NCBI GenBank assembly: GCA_965197405.1
Contig: OZ240206.1
Coordinates: 3,100,001 to 3,164,000 of the forward strand
Reading direction: 5' to 3'
Source: G965197405 sp965197405
GTDB lineage: Bacteria > Chloroflexota > Dehalococcoidia > Lucifugimonadales > JAGWBF01
DNA: 64,000 nucleotides
Each line of letters opens with the position of its first letter. Position 1 is the stretch's first letter. The translations under genes and the position numbers were made by a program. Below the pieces are notes generated by a model. The model saw nothing but the letters and a program-made list of their open reading frames with translations. It did not search any database and was not told where the DNA came from. Positions 32,405-41,383 of this stretch are shown in pieces.

Positions 32405-34099
32405 ATGGCTGAATACGACCTGGTTATTCGCGGCGGGACCATTGTTGATGGCACGGGCATTCCCCAGTACAAGTCGGACCTGGCTATCAAGGATGGCAGG
32501 GTAGCCAAAATCAGCGGAAAGATCAGCGCAGGCGGCGCCAAGGAGATTGATGCCAGCGGCTGCATCGTAGCCCCCGGCGCTGTTGACCTGCACACCCATT
32601 ACGACGCACAGCTCAACTGGGACCCCTACGCCTCCCTCTCCGGTTGGTTCGGGGTGACCTCTCTGAGCATAGGCCAGTGCGGATTCGGATTTGCTCCGAC
32701 CAGACCCGACGACCGAGACCTGAACATGCGGATGATGAACCGCATTGAGGCCATCCCCCTGGAGTCCATGCGCCAAGGGATGCGCTGGGACTGGGAGACC
32801 TTCCCCCAGTACCTGGACAGCTTGGACAAACAGGGACTGGGCGTCAACGTGGGAGCGTTGGTCCCCTTCTCGCCCGTGCGCGGCTACGTGCTGGGCATGA
32901 TACCCGCCCGTCAGAGGACCTCTGTAACAGAGGCCGAACTGAACCAGATGAAGCAGATTCTCCATGACTCGATGAAGGCCGGAGCCTTCGGCATCTCTGC
33001 GGACAAGAACCTGGAAGACCGGCCCGAGGACGGCAGCTTCCTGCCCAGCCACGTAGCCTCCAGGGAAGAGTTCATAGCAATGGCCGAGATTATGTCCGAG
33101 TTCGGCGTCGGCCACATAGGTTGGACGATAGGGCTGGGCCATACCGAGGATGAGCTCGTCGAGCAGAGGGACATGCTGACTCAGATGTTGAAGAGCAGCG
33201 GTCGCCCGATGCACCTGGCCCTGGACGAGGCGGGCTTTGACTGGTTCGAGTCGCTCCGCGCCCAGGGGCTTCCCGTCGTCGCTCAAGAGGTCGAGATGCC
33301 CGTCCAGGCCGAGTTCAAGCTGGCGGAATACAACCTCTTCGACTACATGCCCAACTGGATAGATCCCCTGGTAGGCAATGTTGAAGAGCGCATGGCCAAG
33401 CTGAGTGACCCCGCCGCCCGCGCCGCCATGAAGAAGGACGTGGAGGAGGCCACCGGAGCCATACACGCGGCCAGGACCGATTGGAACAGGGTAAGCGTAC
33501 TACAGGCGACCTACGAGCGGAACTACAAGTACGAAGGCCTGAGTATGGCGGATATAGCCCGGATGGAAGGCAAGCACCCTCTGGATGCCCTGCTTGACCT
33601 GGCCATTGACGAGCAGTTGCAGACCGAGTTCAGCCACCCGGTGGCGGTCAACGACGAGGAGCTATTGGAAGAGGGCATCAAGAACCCCAACTCCCATATC
33701 TCCGTCTCCGACGGTGGGGCGCACACCCGGTACCTCACCATCTCGATGTGGCCCGTCCACTTCCTGTCCCACTGGGTCCGGGACAAGCAGATCATGACGC
33801 TTGAACAGGCCCACTACAAGATGAGCGCGTACCCGGCATGGTTCACCGACTTCAAAGACCGCGGCACGCTGCGCGTCGGAACATGGGCCGACATCATGGT
33901 CTACAATCAGGAGGAGCTTGGGTTCGTATACGACAAGCCCATCTTCGCCACCGACTTCCCCGGCGGGGAGCGCCGCCTGATCCAGAAGGCCACAGGCCTG
34001 CGATACACCCTGGTCAACGGCACCGTGACCTTTGAGGGGAACAACTGCACGGGAGCCTTGCCGGGCAAGCTGCTCCGCAGCTATGACATGGTAGACTAA
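32405..34099 (+). CDS. N-acyl-D-amino-acid deacylase family amidohydrolase, copy 1
   Basis: A 564-residue amidohydrolase-superfamily protein related to D-aminoacylases. The N-terminal small beta domain reads YDLVIRGGTIVDGTGIPQYK. The metal motif is DLHTHYDAQLNWDPYAS near residue 64, the conserved Cys is in SIGQCGFGFAPTRP near 98, and HIGWTIGLGHTEDEL follows near 240. VSDGGAHTRYLTISMWPVHFLSHWV near 440 carries the late metal-site Asp. The C-terminus (GTWADIMVYNQEELG, LVNGTVTFEGNNCTG) returns to the beta domain. It probably hydrolyses an N-acyl-D-amino acid or a similar amide. GGGAGGACATGTT precedes the ATG. A second 564-residue copy follows downstream. Confidence 0.88.
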   Translation: MAEYDLVIRGGTIVDGTGIPQYKSDLAIKDGRVAKISGKISAGGAKEIDASGCIVAPGAVDLHTHYDAQLNWDPYASLSGWFGVTSLSIGQCGFGFAPTRPDDRDLNMRMMNRIEAIPLESMRQGMRWDWETFPQYLDSLDKQGLGVNVGALVPFSPVRGYVLGMIPARQRTSVTEAELNQMKQILHDSMKAGAFGISADKNLEDRPEDGSFLPSHVASREEFIAMAEIMSEFGVGHIGWTIGLGHTEDELVEQRDMLTQMLKSSGRPMHLALDEAGFDWFESLRAQGLPVVAQEVEMPVQAEFKLAEYNLFDYMPNWIDPLVGNVEERMAKLSDPAARAAMKKDVEEATGAIHAARTDWNRVSVLQATYERNYKYEGLSMADIARMEGKHPLDALLDLAIDEQLQTEFSHPVAVNDEELLEEGIKNPNSHISVSDGGAHTRYLTISMWPVHFLSHWVRDKQIMTLEQAHYKMSAYPAWFTDFKDRGTLRVGTWADIMVYNQEELGFVYDKPIFATDFPGGERRLIQKATGLRYTLVNGTVTFEGNNCTGALPGKLLRSYDMVD

Positions 34100-34124
34100 C
34101 CGTCTCCCTGACCCGGCCATGTAA

Positions 34125-34162
34125 GTGAGGGGACCGTTCACTACGGTCCCCTCACGGCTTTT
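34125..34162 (+). terminator. Rho-independent terminator after copy 1
   Basis: A perfect 13-bp stem (GTGAGGGGACCGT paired with ACGGTCCCCTCAC), a five-base loop, then GGCTTTT. It starts 26 bases after the stop codon of the first D-aminoacylase-like gene. Confidence 0.8.
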
Positions 34163-34320
34163 CCGGAAGCAAGCCGGATGCCCTATCCGATGGCAGGGCT
34201 CTAGTTGCACTCCCCAGCAATGTAGAGCCAGGCGGCTACCGGAGTTGATGTTATATGTTATAATGGACGCGCCAAAATACCTGGATATAGCCCCAGGAAC
34301 AAAAGAGCGGAGGAAACAGA

Positions 34321-36015
34321 ATGGCTGAATATGACCTGGTTATTCGCGGCGGCACTATCGTGGATGGCACCGGAATCCCCCGGTACAAGGCGGACCTGGC
34401 GGTCAAAGATGGAAAGGTAGCCAAGATTAGCGGGAAGATCAATCCGGCAGGCGCCAGGGAGATTGACGCCAGCGGCTGTATCGTGGCCCCCGGCGCCGTT
34501 GACCTACATACCCATTACGACGCACAGCTCAACTGGGACCCCTACGCCACCCTCTCCGGCTGGCACGGGGTGACCTCCCTGACCGTCGGCCAGTGCGGGT
34601 TTGGCTTTGCCCCGACGAGGCCCGAGGACAGGGAACTGAACATGCAGATGATGAATCGCATCGAGGCCATCCCCCTGCAGTCCATGCGCCTGGGTATGCG
34701 CTGGGACTGGGAGACCTTCCCCGAGTACATGGACAGCTTGGACAAGCAGGGGTTGGGCGTCAACGTGGGCGCGCTGGTCCCCTTCTCGCCCCTACGCGGC
34801 TACGTGCTGGGCATGATACCCGCGCGTCAGAGGACCTCTGTAACAGAGGCCGAGTTGAACCAGATGAAGCAGATTATGTACGACGGCATGAAGGCCGGAG
34901 CATTTGGCATCTCGGCGGACAAGAACATGGAAGACCGGCCCGAAGACGGCAGCTTCCTCCCCAGCCACGTAGCCTCGGAAGAGGAGTTTGTAGCGCTGGC
35001 CGAAGTCATGAGCGAGTTCGGTGTAGGCCATATAGGATGGACAGTAGGCTTCGGGCACACCGCGGACGAGCGCAAGGAACAATACGATATGCTGGCGCAG
35101 ATGATGAGGAGCAGCGGCCGCCCGCTCCACATAGGAGGAGGCATAGATGCCGCGCCGTGGTATGAGGCGTGCCGGGCCGAGGGCCTCACCGTACTCGCGC
35201 AGGAGCTCGCCCTCCCCGTTCCGGCCCAATTCACGCTGGCAGAGTACAACCTCTTTGACTACATGCCCAACTGGGTGCAGCCTCTGGTGGGAAGTATAGA
35301 GGACCGGATGGCCAAGCTGAGCGTCCCCGCAACCCGTGAAGCCATGAAGAGGGACGTGGAGGAGAACAGGGAGCCTATACACCTCGTCCGCACCGACTGG
35401 AACCGGGTGAGGGTAGTCGAAGCCGCCTACGAGCGGAACTACAAGTACGACGGGCTCAGCATGGCCGAGATTGGCAGTATGCAGGGCAAGCACCCCCTGG
35501 ACGCCTTCCTGGACCTGGCCGTTGATGAGCAGTTGCAGACCGAGTTCAGCCACCCCGCGGCCCAGGAGGATGAGGAGATCATCGCGCGGGGCATCACGGA
35601 CCCCCACAGCCATGTCTCCAACTCTGACGGTGGCGCCCACACCAGATTCCTTACCGTCAGCACCTGGCCCGTCTACTTCCTGTCCCACTGGGTCCGCGAT
35701 AAGGAGCTCCTGAGCCTGGAGGAGGGTCACTACAAGATAAGCGCCCTGCCGGCCTGGTTCTCGGACTTCAAGGGCCGCGGCACGCTCAGGGTGGGCAACT
35801 GGGCCGACGTAATCGTATACAATCAGGCAGATCTCGGATTCATGTACGACAGGGCTGTCTTCGATACTGACTTCCCTGGCGGAGAGCGCCGCCTGATTCA
35901 GAAGCCTACCGGTATGCGCTACACCCTGGTCAATGGCGAAGTTACCTTCGAGGGGAACAACTGCACAGGCGCCTTGCCCGGCAAGCTGCTCCGCAGCTAT
36001 GACATGGTAGACTAG
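34321..36015 (+). CDS. N-acyl-D-amino-acid deacylase family amidohydrolase, copy 2
   Basis: A second 564-residue member, the same length as copy 1 and very similar, identical over long stretches and at the last 20 residues. Metal and Cys motifs are kept (DLHTHYDAQLNWDP, VGQCGFGFAPTRP, HIGWTVGFGHTADER, SDGGAHTRFLT). Differences cluster around residues 265-300, where copy 1 has MHLALDEAGFDWFESLRAQG and copy 2 has LHIGGGIDAAPWYEACRAEG, which suggests different substrates. GCGGAGGAAACAGA gives the ribosome site. A TATAAT at 34259-34264 may be its own -10 box. The pair and their terminators look like a tandem duplication. Confidence 0.88.
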   Translation: MAEYDLVIRGGTIVDGTGIPRYKADLAVKDGKVAKISGKINPAGAREIDASGCIVAPGAVDLHTHYDAQLNWDPYATLSGWHGVTSLTVGQCGFGFAPTRPEDRELNMQMMNRIEAIPLQSMRLGMRWDWETFPEYMDSLDKQGLGVNVGALVPFSPLRGYVLGMIPARQRTSVTEAELNQMKQIMYDGMKAGAFGISADKNMEDRPEDGSFLPSHVASEEEFVALAEVMSEFGVGHIGWTVGFGHTADERKEQYDMLAQMMRSSGRPLHIGGGIDAAPWYEACRAEGLTVLAQELALPVPAQFTLAEYNLFDYMPNWVQPLVGSIEDRMAKLSVPATREAMKRDVEENREPIHLVRTDWNRVRVVEAAYERNYKYDGLSMAEIGSMQGKHPLDAFLDLAVDEQLQTEFSHPAAQEDEEIIARGITDPHSHVSNSDGGAHTRFLTVSTWPVYFLSHWVRDKELLSLEEGHYKISALPAWFSDFKGRGTLRVGNWADVIVYNQADLGFMYDRAVFDTDFPGGERRLIQKPTGMRYTLVNGEVTFEGNNCTGALPGKLLRSYDMVD

Positions 36016-36038
36016 CCGGTCTGACGCAAATTGTGGGT

Positions 36039-36079
36039 GAGGGGGACCGTAAATTATAGTACGGTCCCCCTCGGATTTT
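36039..36079 (+). terminator. Rho-independent terminator after copy 2
   Basis: A 12-bp stem (GAGGGGGACCGT with ACGGTCCCCCTC), a ten-base loop, then GGATTTT. It matches the stem after copy 1, so the duplicated unit includes the terminator. Confidence 0.8.
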
Positions 36080-36133
36080 CCGGCGGCAGGCCGGTGGGCC
36101 TGCACGCCGCAGAGCCTTTCTTAAGGCGAGAAG

Positions 36134-36841
36134 ATGTATGCGTTGATTTTGGCCGGAGGTAGGGGGGAGAGGCTCCGCCCGCTGACGGACACTATCCCGA
36201 AACCCATGGTCCCCGTCTGCGGAAAGCCCATCCTCTGGCACCAGGTGCAGTGGCTCAAGAGGGGCGGAGTCACCGACGTCGTCTTTCTCGCGGGGTACAG
36301 GTGGGAGGCTATCGAAGGGTTCTTCGGCGATGGCAGCGCCCACGGCTTCAGCGCCCACTACAGCATTGAGGACACCCCCCTGGGCAGAGGAGGGGCCATC
36401 CGCAAGGGCATGTCCATTGTCCCTGAGAGCGAAAGATGCGTGGTCGTCACCAACGGCGATATTATCACCGATGAAAATCTCACCAACGTCACCGATAGAT
36501 TCCGCTCGCACCAGGAAGCCAACCCAGCGCACCAGGCTACCATCATGGTAGTGCCCTTTGTCAGCCCCTACGGGTTGGTGGACCTGAAGGGTCAGGACGA
36601 CGTGGTAGAGGGGTTTCGAGAAAAGGTGGAGCTTCCCTACTGGATCAATGCAGGCATCTATGCCTTCTCCCGCGAGATCGAGGAGCGTTTGCCGGAGCTG
36701 GGAGACCACGAGACATCCACCTTCCCCGCCCTGGCCTTGGAGGGGAAGCTGGCGGCCCTCCGCTCCCGCCTCTTCTGGAGGAGCGTGGACTCCTTCAAGG
36801 ACCTCCGAGAGGCGGAGGAGTACCTGAAAGGGGCCGGATAA
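36134..36841 (+). CDS. Sugar-phosphate nucleotidyltransferase
   Basis: A 235-residue GT-A fold enzyme that makes an NDP-sugar from sugar-1-phosphate and NTP. The signature ALILAGGRGERLRPLTDTIPKPMVPVCGKPI covers the N-terminus. Further motifs are VTDVVFLAGYRWEAIEGFFGDG, EDTPLGRGGAIRKG and VVVTNGDIITDENL with the metal-binding Asp, and the C-terminus has LPYWINAGIYAFSREI. It lacks the C-terminal left-handed helix domain of larger enzymes. The base and sugar cannot be decided. It precedes a glycosyltransferase and a GH63-like hydrolase, with a small opposite-strand gene between, which suggests a glycoside metabolism locus. Confidence 0.9.
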   Translation: MYALILAGGRGERLRPLTDTIPKPMVPVCGKPILWHQVQWLKRGGVTDVVFLAGYRWEAIEGFFGDGSAHGFSAHYSIEDTPLGRGGAIRKGMSIVPESERCVVVTNGDIITDENLTNVTDRFRSHQEANPAHQATIMVVPFVSPYGLVDLKGQDDVVEGFREKVELPYWINAGIYAFSREIEERLPELGDHETSTFPALALEGKLAALRSRLFWRSVDSFKDLREAEEYLKGAG

Positions 36842-36870
36842 AGGGCTGGAACGAGTAACGGCTTCCGGCG

Positions 36871-37560
36871 CTAGAACTCCTGTGGCAGAGTCTCACCCGA
36901 GCTGTGGACCGTCCACGAGCCGTTCTGATAAGCCGTGACCTGGCCCGGTCCAAGCACCTTCCAGCTGCCGCGAGTCCCAAAGCAGCACGTCCTGGCGTCC
37001 ACACCCAGCGCCTTCAGTCCCGGCGGTAGCTCCGTGCTCTCCAGCCACTTGACCACCGTATTGGGGTCGCCGCCCTCGTGGTGAGGCAGTATGACCGCCT
37101 CCTCCGCGAATCCAAGCCCCTGGAGCCATCTTCGAGACATGCGCCCCCACATCATAGCGCCCATGACCATAGCCCCTGCGCTCGATCCTCCCAGTATCGC
37201 CCCCTTGCCCACCTCTTCCCGAAGCGCCTCAAGCAGCTTTGATCCCTGAAGGGTGGCCAGCAGGTGCTCGGGATTGCCGCCGGTAAAGTAGACCACAGAG
37301 ACCCCGGAGAGGGCTTTGATAAGCCCTTCGTCGTTGGCCTGCTCCTGGCGGAGTACCATAAGCTCTGATGCGTTCGCTCCCAGGTGGGAGAAGTACCTGA
37401 CGCCATCAGCAGCAGCCTTCTGGGGGCCGGTGACGGCAGCCGTAGGCAGAATGACGACCCTCGGCGATTCCGATCCACTCGCCTCGAGGATAAGGCGGTC
37501 CATCTCTTCGCAGCCGGGGCGAAACTCTTCTCCCCCTGCAAGTATTATTTCTCCGGGCAT
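36871..37560 (-). CDS. Type 1 glutamine amidotransferase-like peptidase (S51/cyanophycinase family)
   Basis: A 229-residue protein of the S51 peptidase group (dipeptidase E and cyanophycinase). It begins PGEIILAGGEEFRPGCEEMD. VVYFTGGNPEHLLATLQGS near residue 92 is the family GG(N/D) motif, and AILGGSSAGAMVMGAMMWG near 123 contains the nucleophilic Ser in GSSAGAM. The family uses a Ser-His-Glu set, with the His perhaps in ILPHHEGGDPNTV. Substrates are Asp-X dipeptides or cyanophycin-type polymers. It lies on the opposite strand between two sugar genes. Confidence 0.85.
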   Translation of the reverse strand: MPGEIILAGGEEFRPGCEEMDRLILEASGSESPRVVILPTAAVTGPQKAAADGVRYFSHLGANASELMVLRQEQANDEGLIKALSGVSVVYFTGGNPEHLLATLQGSKLLEALREEVGKGAILGGSSAGAMVMGAMMWGRMSRRWLQGLGFAEEAVILPHHEGGDPNTVVKWLESTELPPGLKALGVDARTCCFGTRGSWKVLGPGQVTAYQNGSWTVHSSGETLPQEF

Positions 37561-37720
37561 TCCTTCACCTCGATACCAAGAATGGCTCTATTCTACCAGA
37601 TGTCCCCCTTGCTGCTAATCCCAATCTCCCCAGGGTTGACACTCCTCTGAGCAGAGCGTAGCATGGCAATCATCAGGGCCTGGGGACCGGCCGTATGAGA
37701 CTCGGACGCCCCGGCCGGGT

Positions 37721-38896
37721 ATGGAGCTAGCTGTGAGTTCCACCGTGAGTTCCGATGGTATAAGAGTCCTCTTCCTCACGCCCTACTTCCGACCGTACCT
37801 GGGCGGAATAGAGCGGGCCATTGAAGGGCTGGCCTTCGAGTATCTCGCCTCACCCCAGGTGGAGGCGGTGGGAGTCCTGACGGGCAAGTACGCCTTTCCC
37901 AGGGTCCCTCATCCCGACTGGCCCGACAGAGAAGTCACCCCGGAGGGCATCACTATCCTCCGCCTATCGAGCTTCCCCCTCAAGTCCCTACCCCTGTACT
38001 CCGTTCCCCTGGTGTGGTTTTCACCCACCCAGATAAGACGCTACCTGGACGAGTTCGACCCCACAGTAGTCCACTTCGTGGGCGACGGCTGGTTTTGGGG
38101 CCACCTCTGGGCGTGGTTGTGGGGACGACGCAAGGCCAGGATGGTCTTCACCCCTTCCTTTCACACTTTACCCTGGACGCGGCAATGGCTCCGCCTCTTT
38201 AACATCCCCCTTTGCAGTTTGGTGGACGACGTAGTGCCGCTGACGGGGCTGGAACGAGAGAGGGTGCAGAGGGCGTACCGTGTGCCGGAGAAGAAAATGT
38301 CCGTTATTGGGTGGGGTGTGAAGCCCTCTTCCGTGGCCAGAGCCGATGCGCCCCGGCAGGCCGTGCAGGTCCTCTGCGTCGGCCGGTTGGGGGCGCACAA
38401 AGGCCAGATGTGGTTGCTGGAGGTCTATCGGCAGGCCAGGGCGCGCTTTGAGCATCCTGTCCGGCTGGTGCTGGTTGGACGGGACGAGGGCGCAGAGAGT
38501 GAAATCCGGTACGCCGTGCGGAACTGGGGCCTGGAGGAAGAGATAATCATAACGGGTGAGGTCAGCGACGCGGACCTGGAGCGGTGGTATGCGGAGAGTG
38601 ACATCTTCGCCCTGTTCTCCAGATACGAGGCCTTCGGGCTGGTGTTTTTCGAGGCGATGGCCAGCGGCCTTCCCGTGCTCACCCATGACGTGGGAGCCAA
38701 CCGTGAGCTTCTGACCAGAGGCTCGGTGGTAGTCCCCGATTTTCATACCAGGGCGGCTGTGGACGCGTTGGTCCGTCTGGTCAACGACACCGAGTGGCGC
38801 GAGGGCCTGGGCACCGAGGGAAAGGAATATGCCCTGTCCGAGTTCACCTGGCCCGTGGTGGCAAAGCGGTACATCGAGCTATACCAATCAAGGTAG
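37721..38896 (+). CDS. Glycosyltransferase family 4 protein
   Basis: A 391-residue GT-B retaining glycosyltransferase. The N-terminal domain starts VLFLTPYFRPYLGGIERAIEGLAFEY, the usual GGIE acceptor loop. The C-terminal domain shows VLCVGRLGAHKGQMWLLEVY near residue 213, and SDIFALFSRYEAFGLVFFEAMASGLPVL near 290 holds the E-x7-E nucleotide-sugar motif. PDFHTRAAVDALVRLVND completes the fold. No membrane helix. The ATG at 37721 has no clear ribosome site, and GTG codons at 37732 or 37744 are alternatives. It is followed after 34 bases by the GH63-like gene. Confidence 0.9.
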   Translation: MELAVSSTVSSDGIRVLFLTPYFRPYLGGIERAIEGLAFEYLASPQVEAVGVLTGKYAFPRVPHPDWPDREVTPEGITILRLSSFPLKSLPLYSVPLVWFSPTQIRRYLDEFDPTVVHFVGDGWFWGHLWAWLWGRRKARMVFTPSFHTLPWTRQWLRLFNIPLCSLVDDVVPLTGLERERVQRAYRVPEKKMSVIGWGVKPSSVARADAPRQAVQVLCVGRLGAHKGQMWLLEVYRQARARFEHPVRLVLVGRDEGAESEIRYAVRNWGLEEEIIITGEVSDADLERWYAESDIFALFSRYEAFGLVFFEAMASGLPVLTHDVGANRELLTRGSVVVPDFHTRAAVDALVRLVNDTEWREGLGTEGKEYALSEFTWPVVAKRYIELYQSR

Positions 38897-38930
38897 AAGT
38901 AGTCTAACGCTGACGAATCAGGAGAGGGTC

Positions 38931-40160
38931 ATGGATAGAGAGGCCTTGGAAGCTGGCGCACGCGGGATTCTGCTGGGCAACCTGCGTAGGGGCCGGGCGG
39001 ACTGGAACGGGAAGGAATATACCTTCGTTTGTCCGGCGCTGCGAAGCTATCCCTTCCAATGGTTCTGGGACTCCTGTTTTCATTCCATCGCCCTTACCCA
39101 CCTGGACAAAGATCTGGCGAAGGCCGAGCTTGCCACCCTGTTGAGCGGGGCGCTTCCCTCCGGGTTCATCCCTCACATCATCTTTTGGGAACTGGAAAAG
39201 CGCGACGACTTCCTGAGCCAGAACCTGGTGGGCAGGACTTCCCCCTACTATAGCTCCACCATACAGCCCCCCATCCTGGCCTACGCTGTCGAGCGAGCGT
39301 ACCAGGCCACCGGCGACGAGGCGTTCCTGAGCGACGCTATCCCCACGCTGAAAGCCTACTATCGCTGGCTTAGAGAGAACCGCGACCCTGACGATGACGG
39401 CCTCCTCGCGATCATCCAGCCCGAAGAGTCCGGCATAGACTGTTCCCCAAAGTACGACGACGACCTTCATCTGGAGGATCTTACCAACCAGGGCTTCATA
39501 CGGGAGTTGAAGAAGCTATATCAAGAGTATGAGCCTCTGCGTGGGGACGACAGGCGAATACTCCAGGCCGACCTCTTCAACTTCGAGGACGTGCTGTTCA
39601 ACTCGATTTATATTTTCGGACTGCGCGCCCTTGCAAGGTTAATGGAAGGCAGGGAGGACAACAGCGAGTACGTCCGAGAGGCGGACAGGTCCCGCGACGC
39701 CCTGATAGCCAAGTGCTGGGACGAGGAAGCCGGGGCCTTCTTCGACCTGTCGGGCGTTGCCGAGCGCTCGGTCAGAGTTGTGACCATCAGCTCCCTCATG
39801 CCCCTGATACTGGAGGACTTGCCCAGGGAAATCGTTCGCCGCCTGGTGGATGGGCTCCTGACCTCTCCGGAGCACTTCTGGCTGCCCTACCCGCTGCCTT
39901 CGGTGGCGGCATCGGAGCCCAAGTTCATGCCCGGGAACCCTCACGGCTTTATCTGGCGAGGCCCCACCTGGATGAACACCAACTGGTTCCTGAGTCACGC
40001 CCTGCGACATCACGGCTACCCGGAGCTGGCCGGCGAGATAGTGGCGAAGAGCCAGCAGCTTATCGAAAACGCCGGGTTCAGGGAGTACTACAACCCCTAC
40101 AGCGGCGAGGGCTATGGCGCGCGCGACTTCGGGTGGTCCACCATAGTGCTGGATATGTGA
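38931..40160 (+). CDS. GH63-like glycoside hydrolase (amylo-alpha-1,6-glucosidase/trehalase-type (alpha/alpha)6 barrel)
   Basis: A 409-residue (alpha/alpha)6-barrel glycosidase. Landmarks are SYPFQWFWDSCFHSIALTHL near residue 35 with the W-DS motif, SGFIPHIIFWE, RTSPYYSSTIQPPILAYAV near 100, and GLLAIIQPEESGIDCSPKYDDDL near 160 with a candidate catalytic acid. MPGNPHGFIWRGPTWMNTNWFLSHALRHHG lies near 320, and EYYNPYSGEGYGARDFGWSTIVLDM with the terminal Glu-Gly-(Y) base ends the protein. The layout resembles glucosylglycerate or mannosylglycerate hydrolases of GH63. The ATG at 38931 follows AGGAGAGGGTC. Together with the nucleotidyltransferase and GT4 genes this may be a compatible-solute glycoside pathway. 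Confidence 0.82.
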   Translation: MDREALEAGARGILLGNLRRGRADWNGKEYTFVCPALRSYPFQWFWDSCFHSIALTHLDKDLAKAELATLLSGALPSGFIPHIIFWELEKRDDFLSQNLVGRTSPYYSSTIQPPILAYAVERAYQATGDEAFLSDAIPTLKAYYRWLRENRDPDDDGLLAIIQPEESGIDCSPKYDDDLHLEDLTNQGFIRELKKLYQEYEPLRGDDRRILQADLFNFEDVLFNSIYIFGLRALARLMEGREDNSEYVREADRSRDALIAKCWDEEAGAFFDLSGVAERSVRVVTISSLMPLILEDLPREIVRRLVDGLLTSPEHFWLPYPLPSVAASEPKFMPGNPHGFIWRGPTWMNTNWFLSHALRHHGYPELAGEIVAKSQQLIENAGFREYYNPYSGEGYGARDFGWSTIVLDM

Positions 40161-40531
40161 GCATGTGGGCCGGAGGAGGTCCTGCCCCTTCCCTTCCGTC
40201 AACCCGGGTCTCAACAGGCCGCCGTCGCCGGCCGGCATGTACCCCAGGGCCGGGCCCGCCCTTCCTACGCGGGACCGCGTGGATGCCGCGGCTTCCTGCC
40301 GAACGCGCAAGCCCGCGCGAATCTTGAAGGAGCCACGTAACCTTGACCATAGCTGAGGTGTGACCGATGGCTGTCGCACACGAAAACGAAAACCTTCTCT
40401 ACGAGCCGAAATGAGAGTCCTCCCCCTTTGCTGGCCTTTGGCGTCGGCTTCCAGGCGGCCATGGTAATCGTGGCATCGGTGGTCTTGACGGTGGTCATAG
40501 TGGCCAGGATTGCCCAGCAGCCGGACTCTAA

Positions 40532-41383
40532 GAGGGTGTGTGAGAAATCTTGGACATGTATTAGAATGGAGGTATGAAACGCAAACCATACCCCAGCGAC
40601 CTGACCGACGAACAGTGGGATGTTCTGGCTTCCCTACTCCCATCAGCCAAGACTGGGGGAAGGCCACGTACTGTAGACCTACGGGAGGTCGTCAACGGCA
40701 TTGTGTACGTTCTGCGCAACGGCTGCACGTGGCGAGCCATGCCGCATGACCTCCCGCCTTGGGGCACCGTGTGGTGGTATTTTCGGGAATGGAGACAGGA
40801 TGGTACATGGGAACGAGTCCATGAGGCCCTGCGGCCCAAAGTTCGGAAGGCCGAAGGCAGCAACCCAACACCTAGCGCGGCCATCATAGACAGCGAGTCT
40901 GTTAAGACGACGGAAAAAGGGGGCCTCGTGGCTATGACGCTGGCAAGAAGGTCAACGGTCGAAAGCGACACATCATTGTAGATACCACGGGGTTGCTGCT
41001 GGCGGTGGTGGTGGTGCATCCTGCCAATATCCAGGATAGAGATGGAGCGAAGCTGGTCATCGATAAATTGATAGGGCGGTTTCCCCGCATGAGGTTGGTC
41101 TGGGCCGATGCTGGCTATGCTGGAAAGCTGATCGAGTGGGTCTGGGCCCTGACAGGCTGGGCGCTCGAGATTGTCAAGCGCCCCAGGGACAGCCACCACT
41201 TTCAGGTGCTGCCGCGAAGATGGGTGGTTGAACGAACATTCGCGTGGCTCAGCAGGTGCCGTCGGCTGAGCAAGGACTACGAAGCTCTGTCCGATACAAC
41301 GGAGGCCTGGACCCACATAGCTATGATTCATCTAATGCTCCGACGCTTAGCACCAACCTAATTTGAACTTATCACACACCCTC
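40532..41383 (+). mobile_element. IS5-family insertion sequence (IS-d)
   Basis: An 852-bp element with ends GAGGGTGTGTGA and TCACACACCCTC. It lies between TAA (40529-40531) and TTA (41384-41386) in the NCS2 permease gene. Removing the element and one flank copy restores the D-S-Y-I-S-W reading frame of the permease, so the insertion was clean. Confidence 0.88.
40574..41361 (+). pseudogene. IS5-family transposase in two frames
   Basis: Frame one (40574-40981) reads KPYPSDLTDEQWDVLASLLP, NGIVYVLRNGCTWRAMPHDLPPW and AAIIDSESVKTTEKGG with the first catalytic Asp. The second frame continues PRGYDAGKKVNGRKRHIIVDTTG and then LVWADAGYAGKLIEW (second Asp), RRWVVERTFAWLSRCRRLSKDY (Glu) to 41361. The frame changes at GAAAAAGGGGGCC (about 40914-40926) and the change is -1, the direction expected for programmed frameshifting in IS5 elements. 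It may therefore be a functional overlapping orfA/orfB arrangement rather than a mutation. Confidence 0.82.

Noticed and set aside
32246..33466. N-terminal extension of the HicB frame over the D-aminoacylase-like gene
   Set aside because: The extension is antisense to a conserved gene. HicB homology begins at the ATG at 32245, which has its own ribosome site.
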